From Gammaproteobacteria bacterium (GTDB taxonomy: Bacteria > Pseudomonadota > Gammaproteobacteria > Pseudomonadales > Azotimanducaceae): a DNA stretch of 5,111 nucleotides. The position numbers and the translations under genes were made by a program. Under the pieces are notes generated by a model, which saw only the letters and a list, made by a program, of their open reading frames with translations, was not told where the DNA came from and did not search any database. Location of the stretch: contig JAPOYW010000118.1 of the NCBI GenBank assembly GCA_026706425.1, positions 1-5,111 on the forward strand, given 5' to 3'. Position 1 is the stretch's first letter, and each line of letters begins with the position of its first letter. This document shows positions 1 to 5,111 of this stretch, in pieces.

Positions 1-20
1 GGGCTATTATTCCATTTGCC

Positions 21-26
21 TATACT
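21..26 (+). promoter_or_regulatory. Possible -10 box of the cysB promoter
   Basis: TATACT matches five of six bases of the sigma-70 -10 consensus and lies 31 bases before the cysB start codon, which would give a leader of about 25 bases. The matching -35 box would fall at or beyond the window edge, so the call cannot be completed. The AT-rich stretch just before it (positions 5-24) stands out from the GC-rich surroundings and could also be an operator. Confidence 0.35.
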
Positions 27-57
27 TACCGCGCTCGGTGCCGTCACAACGACAACG

Positions 58-1038
58 ATGAAACTCCAGCAACTTCGCTACATCTGGGAGGTCGCGCACC
101 ACGATCTGAACGTCTCGGCCACCGCAACGGAGCTTTTCACGTCCCAGCCGGGGATCAGCAAACAGATCCGGTTGCTGGAAGAGGAACTCGGCATCGACAT
201 ATTCGCGCGCAACGGCAAGCGCCTGACCCGCGTCACGCCGGCTGGGGAGATCATCCTCGACAAGGTCGGCGGGATTCTTCGCGAAGTGGCGAGCATCCGC
301 CACATCGCGGACGAGTACCGCAATGAAACCCGGGGTACGCTGTCCATCGCCACCACGCACACCCAGGCCCGTTACGCGCTACCGGACATCCTCCCCGGCT
401 TGCGCGAGGCGTACCCGGAAGTCACCCTGCACATGCGCCAGGGAACCACCGAGCAGATCGGCGAATGGGCGTCCTCGGGCGAAGTCGACTTCGCCATCGC
501 CCCCGAGGTGATGGACCGCTACCCGGATCTCATCATGATGCCCTGCTACCGGTGGAACCGGTCCGTGGTCGTCCCCCGGAATCATGAGCTTGCACACCGC
601 CATTCTCTCGGTTTCGATGATCTGAAGCGCTATCCCATCGTCACCTACGACGCCGGTTTCTGGGAACGGCTTCCGGTTGCCGGGGATTCCGAGGCCGAGC
701 AACCCGAGAACGTCTTCGATATCGCGCTGTCGGCGGTGGACACGGACGTGATCAAGACCTACGTGCGCCTAGGGTTCGGCGTTGGCATCATTGCCCGAAT
801 GGCCTACGACCCGGAGGAAGACAAAGAGTTGGTGGCAATCGATGCGAGCAACCTGTTCAAGGCGAGTACCACGTTCATCGGCTGCCGCAAGGGAACCTTC
901 ATGCGGCAGTTCATGATCGACTTCGTGGGGGCTTTCGCGCCGCACCTGACTCCGGAACTCATCGAGCGGGCGTTCGTTGCGCCGAACCCGGCGGCGAGGG
1001 CAGCGGTGTTCGACGGGATCGATCTGCCGGAACGCTGA
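58..1038 (+). CDS. cysB: CysB, LysR-family activator of sulfate assimilation and cysteine synthesis
   Basis: This is a 326-residue LysR-type transcription factor, about the length of E. coli CysB (324). CysB is a cytoplasmic tetramer that activates sulfate uptake and reduction genes when N-acetylserine signals sulfur need. The winged helix-turn-helix covers about residues 1-60, with the signature TSQPGISKQIRLLEEELG at 28-45. The effector domain follows from about 90 and carries ATTHTQARYALP (98-109) and DVIKTYVRLGFGVG (230-243), both typical of CysB. I chose ATG 58 because it gives MKLQQLRYI, the exact start of E. coli CysB; a TTG at 16 would add 14 unlike residues. No clear Shine-Dalgarno sequence precedes ATG 58. 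Oddities are Pro149 and Trp202, where the enterobacterial protein has threonines that contact bound sulfate. Family assignment is firm; normal effector response is not certain. Confidence 0.95.
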   Translation: MKLQQLRYIWEVAHHDLNVSATATELFTSQPGISKQIRLLEEELGIDIFARNGKRLTRVTPAGEIILDKVGGILREVASIRHIADEYRNETRGTLSIATTHTQARYALPDILPGLREAYPEVTLHMRQGTTEQIGEWASSGEVDFAIAPEVMDRYPDLIMMPCYRWNRSVVVPRNHELAHRHSLGFDDLKRYPIVTYDAGFWERLPVAGDSEAEQPENVFDIALSAVDTDVIKTYVRLGFGVGIIARMAYDPEEDKELVAIDASNLFKASTTFIGCRKGTFMRQFMIDFVGAFAPHLTPELIERAFVAPNPAARAAVFDGIDLPER

Positions 1039-1077
1039 GAAACTCTGACTAGCCGTCGATGATGCGAAGCGGTTCCG
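1028..1077. repeat. Imperfect inverted repeat spanning the cysB and cysH stop codons
   Basis: CGGAACGCT (1028-1036) and AGCGGTTCCG (1068-1077) are complementary apart from one unpaired base, with a 31-base loop that contains both stop codons and the 10-base gap. A structure here could stop transcription from both sides, since the convergent genes leave no room for a separate terminator. The loop is long and there is no T-tract on either strand, so a classical intrinsic terminator is not supported. Confidence 0.3.
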
Positions 1078-1837
1078 CCACGTTCTGCGCGTGCAGGCCG
1101 CACTCCTTGTGTTCGACGTCCTCCCACCACCAGCGACCTTCGCGCTCGTGCTGATGCGGTCCCACGGCACGGGTGCACGGCTCGCAGCCGATCGACCGGT
1201 AGCCCTTGTCGTGGAGCGGGTTGTAGGGTACGTGGCGCCGCCGGATGTAGTCCCAGACGTCGCGTCCCGTCCAATTCGCCAAGGGATTGAACTTGCGGAT
1301 TGGATGATCGGCGGAGGAGAACGCCAGGTCGTCCTGGGATGTGGGCAGGCCCTCGCGGGTGATGCTTTGGTCGGCACGCTGTCCCGTGATCCAGGCATCC
1401 AGTTCCCGGAGTTTCCTGCCGAGGGGCCCGATCTTCCGGATCGCGCAGCATTCGCCGTGGCCGTCCCGATAGAAGCTGAACAGTCCTTTCCGGCGTACAA
1501 GGTGCGCGACTTCGTCCGGATCCGGGGCCAACGTCTCGATGGCAACGGCGTAGTGGTCGCGAACGGTTTCCATGAACCGGTGGGTCTCGGGATGCAGCCG
1601 GCCGGTGTCTAGGCTGAACACCGGCAGATCGGAACCGAGAATCCGAGTACCCAGATCGATCAGCACGACGTCCTCGGCTCCACTGAACGAAACCGCGATA
1701 CGCTCGAAGTCCTGGAAGGCGTCCTCCAGGAGACCGAGAGCCTCTAGTTCCACCGACCCCCTTGCGGGGCCGGCGACACTGATCGAAACGGACGCTTCGA
1801 AGTCCGAGCCTGCGATGTTCGGAGACGGTTCTGCCAT
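1049..1837 (-). CDS. cysH: Assimilatory adenylyl-sulfate (APS) reductase with a 4Fe-4S cluster, thioredoxin-dependent
   Basis: The 262-residue enzyme reduces activated sulfate to sulfite in the cytoplasm, using thioredoxin as electron donor, before sulfite reductase makes sulfide for cysteine. Visible motifs are the nucleotide-binding loop SFSGAEDVVL (50-59), SLDTGRLHPET (75-85) and GLFSFYRDGHGECCAIRK (118-135). Cys130-Cys131 and Cys218-Cys221 (GCEPC) are the paired cysteines that hold the 4Fe-4S cluster, and Cys246 in KECGLH is the catalytic nucleophile. The cluster cysteines mark an APS reductase of the Pseudomonas and plant type rather than the cluster-free PAPS reductase of E. coli. The only in-frame ATG at the expected place (1837) gives a normal length; its Shine-Dalgarno sequence is weak. 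The gene converges on cysB and diverges from thrH. Control by CysB is expected from the family and would fit the half-sites upstream. Confidence 0.95.
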   Translation of the reverse strand: MAEPSPNIAGSDFEASVSISVAGPARGSVELEALGLLEDAFQDFERIAVSFSGAEDVVLIDLGTRILGSDLPVFSLDTGRLHPETHRFMETVRDHYAVAIETLAPDPDEVAHLVRRKGLFSFYRDGHGECCAIRKIGPLGRKLRELDAWITGQRADQSITREGLPTSQDDLAFSSADHPIRKFNPLANWTGRDVWDYIRRRHVPYNPLHDKGYRSIGCEPCTRAVGPHQHEREGRWWWEDVEHKECGLHAQNVAEPLRIIDG

Positions 1838-1873
1838 GGCCCGAGAACCAATGGTGCCTTGGATCGACCGGGT

Positions 1874-1902
1874 AGCCTAGCAGTCCCGTCTATCGGCAAG
1901 AA
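1874..1902 (-). promoter_or_regulatory. Possible weak cysH promoter
   Basis: On the minus strand TAGGCT (1879-1874) could serve as a -10 box, with a poor -35 (TTCTTG, 1902-1897) at 17-base spacing and a predicted leader of about 30 bases before cysH. The poor -35 is covered by the inverted repeat at 1891-1918, an arrangement common for promoters that need a LysR-type activator. This is inference from weak matches. Confidence 0.3.
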
Positions 1903-1939
1903 ATAACGTCTTGCGATAACCTAATGTCGGCTTGCGACA
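1891..1939. promoter_or_regulatory. Cluster of three TTGCSATA-like half-sites upstream of cysH, candidate activator operator
   Basis: TATCGGCAAG (1891-1900) and CTTGCGATA (1910-1918) form an inverted repeat that is perfect except for one extra base, with a 9-base spacer. A third copy, CTTGCGACA (1931-1939), is a direct repeat of the second exactly 21 bases on, two turns of the helix. The cluster starts 54 bases upstream of the cysH start, a usual place for a LysR-type activator. The minus strand of the first copy reads TTATTTCTTGCCGATA, which resembles the sequence before cysB (positions 7-24). CysB is the obvious candidate binder, but CysB sites are poorly conserved and this is not shown. 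Confidence 0.45.
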
Positions 1940-1949
1940 CGTCCTCGTC

Positions 1950-1995
1950 GTCGCGGCGGATCGCCGGGCTCAGTCCGAAGTCCGGTCGCCGCGAC
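1950..1995. repeat. GC-rich nested inverted repeat in the cysH-thrH intergenic region
   Basis: GTCGCGGCG (1950-1958) pairs perfectly with CGCCGCGAC (1987-1995). Inside it CCGGGCT (1964-1970) can pair with AGTCCGG (1979-1985) through six Watson-Crick pairs and one G-T wobble, around an 8-base loop. The two stems are joined by an asymmetric bulge of 5 and 1 bases. There is no T-tract, so it is not a standard terminator. It lies upstream of the candidate thrH promoter and may be a protein site or chance in GC-rich DNA. Confidence 0.35.
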
Positions 1996-2013
1996 ACCCG
2001 GGTTCCGAGGCGC

Positions 2014-2029
2014 TCTGCGGTTCTGCGGT
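2014..2029 (+). repeat. Perfect 8-base tandem repeat upstream of thrH
   Basis: TCTGCGGT occurs twice in a row, and the CGGTT within it recurs once more at 2036-2040, immediately before the candidate -35 box of thrH. It may be a regulator contact site or a simple slippage repeat; the sequence does not decide between these. Confidence 0.35.
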
Positions 2030-2038
2030 TGGCGTCGG

Positions 2039-2065
2039 TTGTCTTCTGGACTAACCCTGTAGAAT
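2039..2065 (+). promoter_or_regulatory. Candidate sigma-70 promoter of thrH-prpBCD
   Basis: TAGAAT (2060-2065) matches five of six bases of the -10 consensus. TTGTCT (2039-2044) is a fair -35 box but the spacer is only 15 bases, which is short. Transcription would start near 2072, leaving a leader of about 19 bases that just holds a GGGTGG ribosome site (2080-2085) before the TTG start at 2091. It is the best promoter match ahead of the four-gene run. Confidence 0.45.
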
Positions 2066-2090
2066 TGCCCGTTTTCGATGGGTGGTTTGT

Positions 2091-2687
2091 TTGAACGTTC
2101 TGTGTCTTGACTTGGAAGGTGTCCTGGTTCCGGAGGTCTGGCAGGCGGTGGCCGACAGGACGGGAATTCCGGCGCTTCGTAAGACGACCCGCGAGATCCC
2201 GGTCTACGACGATCTAATGCGTGCCCGGTTGGCGATCCTCGACCAGCATTCCCTGCCGCTCGGCACCATCCAGGATGTCATCGCCGGTTTGGATCCGCTT
2301 CCCGGGGCGGGCGACTTCCTCGACTGGGCACGCGAGCACTACCAGGTGGCCATCCTTTCCGACACGTTCTATGAGTTCGGGATGCCGCTCATGGCCAAGC
2401 TCGGTCACCCCCTTTTGCTTTGCCACCGGCTCGTCGTGGAGAGGGGACGCATCGTGGGGTACCGATTGCGGCAGCAGGATCCCAAGCGTAAGGCCGTGCA
2501 GGCGTTCCATTCGATGAACTACCGGGTGATTGCAGCCGGGGATTCCTACAACGACGTTGCGATGCTGGAGGAGGCGGATGTCGGCTTGTTCTTCGACGCC
2601 CCGCCGGGTGTTGTCGCGCAGTACCCGTCCTTTCAGGCTGTCGCCGGCTACGCCGAGCTTGTCACGGCCCTCGGACCACTCGCTTAA
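2091..2687 (+). CDS. thrH: ThrH, phosphoserine phosphatase / homoserine phosphotransferase (HAD family)
   Basis: ThrH is a 198-residue cytoplasmic HAD enzyme. In Pseudomonas it dephosphorylates phosphoserine to serine and can transfer the phosphate to homoserine, bypassing homoserine kinase in threonine synthesis. All four HAD motifs are present: CLDLEG with Asp7 as nucleophile and Glu9 (the DLE form, with Glu in place of the usual second Asp, is typical of ThrH), LSDT (89-92), Lys132 in DPKR, and GDSYND (150-155). TFYEF and LLCHRL also match ThrH. I chose TTG 2091 because it gives MNVLCLDLEGVLVPE, which aligns end to end with the Pseudomonas protein and has GGGTGG upstream; GTG 2082 would add three residues and remains possible. 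It diverges from cysH, as I recall for P. aeruginosa, and its stop codon is 9 bases before prpB, so the two are probably cotranscribed. Homoserine transfer is inferred from the family. Confidence 0.9.
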   Translation: MNVLCLDLEGVLVPEVWQAVADRTGIPALRKTTREIPVYDDLMRARLAILDQHSLPLGTIQDVIAGLDPLPGAGDFLDWAREHYQVAILSDTFYEFGMPLMAKLGHPLLLCHRLVVERGRIVGYRLRQQDPKRKAVQAFHSMNYRVIAAGDSYNDVAMLEEADVGLFFDAPPGVVAQYPSFQAVAGYAELVTALGPLA

Positions 2688-2696
2688 GGTGGGTTC

Positions 2697-3614
2697 ATGA
2701 CCACATCCGGCACCCGGTTTCGCCAGGCCTTGGGCGAAGAGAATCCACTGCAGATCGTCGGTGCGATCAACGCCTACGCGGCAATCATGGCGGATCGGGT
2801 TGGCTACCGCGCCGTGTACCTGAGCGGCGGCGGCGTCGCCAACGCCTCGTACGGGTTGCCGGACCTCGGAATGACGTCGATGAACGACGTCCTGGAGGAT
2901 GTCCGGCGCATAACCGCTGCGGTGGATGTGCCGCTCCTCGTGGATATCGACACGGGTTGGGGTAGTGCGTTCAATATCGCGCGAACGATCCGGTCCATGA
3001 TCGGTGCCGGGGCGGCCGCGGTCCACATCGAGGACCAGGTATCCGCGAAACGCTGTGGTCACCGTCCCAACAAGGCGATCGTTTCCGGCGGCGAGATGTG
3101 CGACCGAATCAAGGCCGCCGTGGACGCGAAGACCGATGCGCAGTTCGTGGTGATGGCCCGTACAGATGCCTTGGCCGTGGCGGGGCTCGACGCCGTCCTC
3201 GAGCGGGTGTCGCGGTTCGTGGAGGCGGGTGCCGACGCGATCTTCGCGGAGGCGATGACGGACCTCCACATGTACCGGCGCGTGACCGAAACGGTCGATG
3301 TCCCGGTGCTGGCCAACCTGACCGAGTTCGGCAGCACGCCGTTGTACACCTTGGCCGAACTCCGAAGCGTGGGCGTGAGGATGGCGCTCTACCCGCTGTC
3401 TGCATTCCGGGCGATGAGCTTGGCGGCGTTGCAGGTCTACCGGACGATCCGCGAGCAGGGCACCCAGCGCAGCGTCCTCGACGCCATGCAAACCCGGGAC
3501 GAACTGTACGAGCTGATCGGATACCACGACTACGAGGCGAAGTTGGACGAACTGTTCGCTGCCGAACCGTCTGCGGGTGGTGGCGCCGGGAGAGAGGGGG
3601 ATTCCGATGGCTGA
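2697..3614 (+). CDS. prpB: PrpB, 2-methylisocitrate lyase
   Basis: This 305-residue enzyme of the isocitrate lyase superfamily splits 2-methylisocitrate into pyruvate and succinate, the last step of the 2-methylcitrate cycle for propionyl-CoA. The signature KRCGHRPNK (118-126) contains catalytic Cys120. SGGGVANASYGLPDLG (43-58) forms the substrate loop, Asp83 and Asp85 in VDIDTGWG bind Mg2+, and ARTDALAV (154-161) carries the conserved arginine. ALYPLSAFRAM (230-240) and MQTRDELYE (264-272) closely match E. coli PrpB, with no gap of note. ATG 2697 has a strong AAGGTGGG ribosome site that begins inside the thrH stop codon. The last 18 residues form a Gly-rich tail not found in E. coli; this DNA also holds the prpC ribosome site and start, and the two genes overlap by 8 bases, which suggests translational coupling. 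Confidence 0.96.
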   Translation: MTTSGTRFRQALGEENPLQIVGAINAYAAIMADRVGYRAVYLSGGGVANASYGLPDLGMTSMNDVLEDVRRITAAVDVPLLVDIDTGWGSAFNIARTIRSMIGAGAAAVHIEDQVSAKRCGHRPNKAIVSGGEMCDRIKAAVDAKTDAQFVVMARTDALAVAGLDAVLERVSRFVEAGADAIFAEAMTDLHMYRRVTETVDVPVLANLTEFGSTPLYTLAELRSVGVRMALYPLSAFRAMSLAALQVYRTIREQGTQRSVLDAMQTRDELYELIGYHDYEAKLDELFAAEPSAGGGAGREGDSDG

Positions 3615-4731
3615 CAAGGCACTTGGCGGGGCGGGCCTGCGGGGCCAAAGCGCTGGCGAGACCACACTGTGTACGGTGGGACGATCCGGGACCGGTCTCA
3701 CCTACCGCGGGTACGACATCGCCGATCTCGCCAGTGGGGCGACCTTCGAGGAGATCGCTCATCTGATCCTCTACGGCGAACTTCCCAGCGCCGCCGAACT
3801 GGACGCCTACCGCAACAAACTCAAGGGGCTGCGAGGGCTGCCGGGGGCGCTCAAGGAAGTGCTGGAGCGGATTCCCGCGGAGGCACATCCCATGGACGTA
3901 GTGCGGACGGGGTGTTCCGTACTCGGCAATCTCGAGCCCGAAGGCGACTTCGGACGCCAGCAGGAAGTGGCCGACCGGCTCCTCGGCGCGATGCCGTCGA
4001 TCGTCAACTACTGGTACCGCTACAGTCACGAGGGCGTACGTATCGACCTCGACACGGACGAGCACAGTATCGCGGGCCATTTCCTCGCGACCCTCAAGGG
4101 GGAGAGGCCGAGCGCGCTTTTTCAGCGGGTGATGGATGTCTCGCTGATCCTCTATGCGGAGCATGAGTTCAATGCGTCGACCTTCACGGCCCGGGTGTGC
4201 GCTTCGACGCTCTCCGACATGCACTCGTGCGTTACCGGTGCCATTGGGTCGCTTCGCGGACCGTTGCATGGCGGAGCTAACGAGGCCGCCATGGAACTGA
4301 TCGACCGGTTCGGCTCGCCCGATGCGGCCGTTGCGGAAGTACGCGAAATGCTCGCCCGCAAAGAAGTGGTGATGGGCTTCGGACACGCCATCTACCGCCG
4401 CTCGGACCCGCGCAACGCAATCATCAAGAGCTGGGCCGAGAAGCTGGCCCGGGAGGTGGGCGACGACCGCGTCTATCCGATCTCGTGTGCGATCGAGCAG
4501 TTGATGTGGGATGAGAAGGAGCTATTCCCCAACGCCGACTTCTTCCACGCGGCGGCCTACCGGTTTCTCGGCGTCCCCACCAAGCTGTTCACGCCGATAT
4601 TCGTGTGTTCCCGGGTCTCGGGCTGGACCGCCCACGTGATGGAGCAGCGCCAGAACAACCGGATCATCCGCCCAAGTGCGGACTATGTCGGGCCCGGTCC
4701 GCGGCCGTTCCCAAGGCTCGCCGAGAGATAG
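3607..4731 (+). CDS. prpC: PrpC, 2-methylcitrate synthase
   Basis: PrpC condenses propionyl-CoA with oxaloacetate to 2-methylcitrate, the entry step of the cycle. The 374-residue protein belongs to the citrate synthase family and is slightly shorter than E. coli PrpC (389). The catalytic triad is visible as His221 (GPLHGGANE), His260 (GFGHAIYR) and Asp311 (NADFFHA); SGWTAHVMEQ (338-347) is the conserved C-terminal CoA and substrate segment. The N-terminal run AGETTLCTVG then LTYRGYDIADLA (16-42) is typical of the methylcitrate synthase branch, and the prpB/prpD neighbours settle it against housekeeping citrate synthase. ATG 3607 is chosen over GTG 3577 because GAGAGGGGG (3592-3600) lies at the right distance and the extra ten residues match nothing in the family. 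It overlaps prpB by 8 bases and ends 2 bases before prpD. Confidence 0.95.
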   Translation: MADKALGGAGLRGQSAGETTLCTVGRSGTGLTYRGYDIADLASGATFEEIAHLILYGELPSAAELDAYRNKLKGLRGLPGALKEVLERIPAEAHPMDVVRTGCSVLGNLEPEGDFGRQQEVADRLLGAMPSIVNYWYRYSHEGVRIDLDTDEHSIAGHFLATLKGERPSALFQRVMDVSLILYAEHEFNASTFTARVCASTLSDMHSCVTGAIGSLRGPLHGGANEAAMELIDRFGSPDAAVAEVREMLARKEVVMGFGHAIYRRSDPRNAIIKSWAEKLAREVGDDRVYPISCAIEQLMWDEKELFPNADFFHAAAYRFLGVPTKLFTPIFVCSRVSGWTAHVMEQRQNNRIIRPSADYVGPGPRPFPRLAER

Positions 4732-4733
4732 CC

Positions 4734-5111
4734 ATGGGGAACGTGGACACCAACATTCGTCCGGAACCGGATGCGGAACTCATACGCATAGCCGAGTACG
4801 TGGCCGAATTCGAGATCACCAGCGACGAGGCCTACGACACCGCACGCTATTGCCTGATGGACACCCTGGGGTGCGGCTTCCTGGCACTACGGTTTCCGGA
4901 GTGCGCCAAGCACTTGGGTCCCATCGTCCCCGGAACCGTGGTACCCAACGGGGCACGGGTCCCCGGAACGCAATTCGAACTGGACCCGGTGAAGGCGGCT
5001 TGGGACATCGGCTGCGCGATCCGCTGGCTGGACTTCAACGACACGTGGCTCGCCGCCGAATGGGGGCACCCCTCGGACAACCTGGGCGCCATTCTGGCGG
5101 TCGCCGACTTG
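4734..5111 (+). CDS. prpD: PrpD, 2-methylcitrate dehydratase (N-terminal part, cut by the window edge)
   Basis: The reading frame opens at ATG 4734 and runs without a stop to the window end, giving 126 of about 480 residues; the cut is the window boundary, not a mutation. PrpD removes water from 2-methylcitrate and needs no iron-sulfur cluster. The visible part is nearly the same as E. coli PrpD in its key blocks: CLMDTLGCG (40-48), GPIVPGTVVPNGARVPGTQF (62-81), then IRWLDFNDTWLAAEWGHPSD (96-115) with the conserved DFND and GHPSDN. The start fits because it gives the NIRPEPD opening of the family (7-13) and has GAGAGA (4723-4728) upstream, inside the end of prpC. Direct prpC-prpD adjacency is the enterobacterial prpBCD order, with no acnD-prpF pair between. 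Confidence 0.95.
   Translation, partial: MGNVDTNIRPEPDAELIRIAEYVAEFEITSDEAYDTARYCLMDTLGCGFLALRFPECAKHLGPIVPGTVVPNGARVPGTQFELDPVKAAWDIGCAIRWLDFNDTWLAAEWGHPSDNLGAILAVADL

Noticed and set aside
16..57. TTG start that would extend CysB by 14 residues
   Set aside because: The extension matches nothing in the family, while ATG 58 gives the exact N-terminus of E. coli CysB.
1091..1612. Open frame of 173 codons on the plus strand opposite cysH
   Set aside because: cysH carries all catalytic and cluster residues on the other strand; this frame has no family character.
1049..1837. PAPS reductase of the E. coli type
   Set aside because: The Cys130-Cys131 and Cys218-Cys221 pairs are present, which mark the 4Fe-4S APS reductase group.
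3577..3606. GTG start that would extend PrpC by 10 residues
   Set aside because: The extra residues are unlike the family and the ribosome site at 3592-3600 is placed for ATG 3607.
2214..3701. Long open frame (495 codons) on the minus strand across thrH and prpB
   Set aside because: It lies antisense to two firmly identified genes, is rich in His, Arg and Val with no recognisable domain, and long antisense frames are expected in GC-rich coding DNA.
3109..4386. Open frame of 425 codons on the minus strand across prpB and prpC
   Set aside because: It is antisense to two enzymes with full motif sets, and its end is an Arg/Pro-rich run typical of a shadow frame.
4734..5111. prpD as a truncated pseudogene
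   Set aside because: The frame is open to the last base and sequence agreement with E. coli PrpD is high throughout; the cut is the window boundary.

Overview
The window reads as an ordinary, well-kept stretch of chromosome from a GC-rich gammaproteobacterium. The evidence is a CysB-type LysR regulator, an assimilatory APS reductase of the Pseudomonas type and a ThrH phosphatase, all with close gammaproteobacterial sequence character. As I recall it, cysB, cysH and thrH also lie together in Pseudomonas aeruginosa (around PA1754-PA1757). I see no mobile elements, RNA genes, CRISPR arrays or broken genes.

Layout. Positions 58-1038 (+) encode CysB, the activator of sulfate assimilation. It converges on cysH (1049-1837, -), an iron-sulfur APS reductase, with only 10 bases between the stop codons. 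A 253-base divergent intergenic region (1838-2090) separates cysH from thrH. It holds a cluster of TTGCSATA-like half-sites near cysH, a GC-rich hairpin, a short tandem repeat and a good -10 box just before thrH. From 2091 on, four genes run on the + strand with almost no gaps: thrH, prpB (2697-3614), prpC (3607-4731) and the first 126 codons of prpD (4734 to the window edge).

How they work together. CysB and CysH belong to the sulfate-to-cysteine pathway. ThrH removes phosphate from phosphoserine to give serine, the carbon skeleton of cysteine, and can also pass that phosphate to homoserine, so it links serine, cysteine and threonine metabolism. PrpC, PrpD and PrpB are the 2-methylcitrate cycle, which burns propionyl-CoA to pyruvate and succinate; threonine breakdown is one source of propionyl-CoA. 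The tight thrH-prpBCD packing suggests one transcript.

Nothing here looks like a wholly undescribed system. The points most worth a second look are the altered effector pocket of CysB (Pro149 and Trp202 where the enterobacterial protein has sulfate-contacting threonines), the thrH-prp operon fusion, and the structured operator-like region between cysH and thrH.
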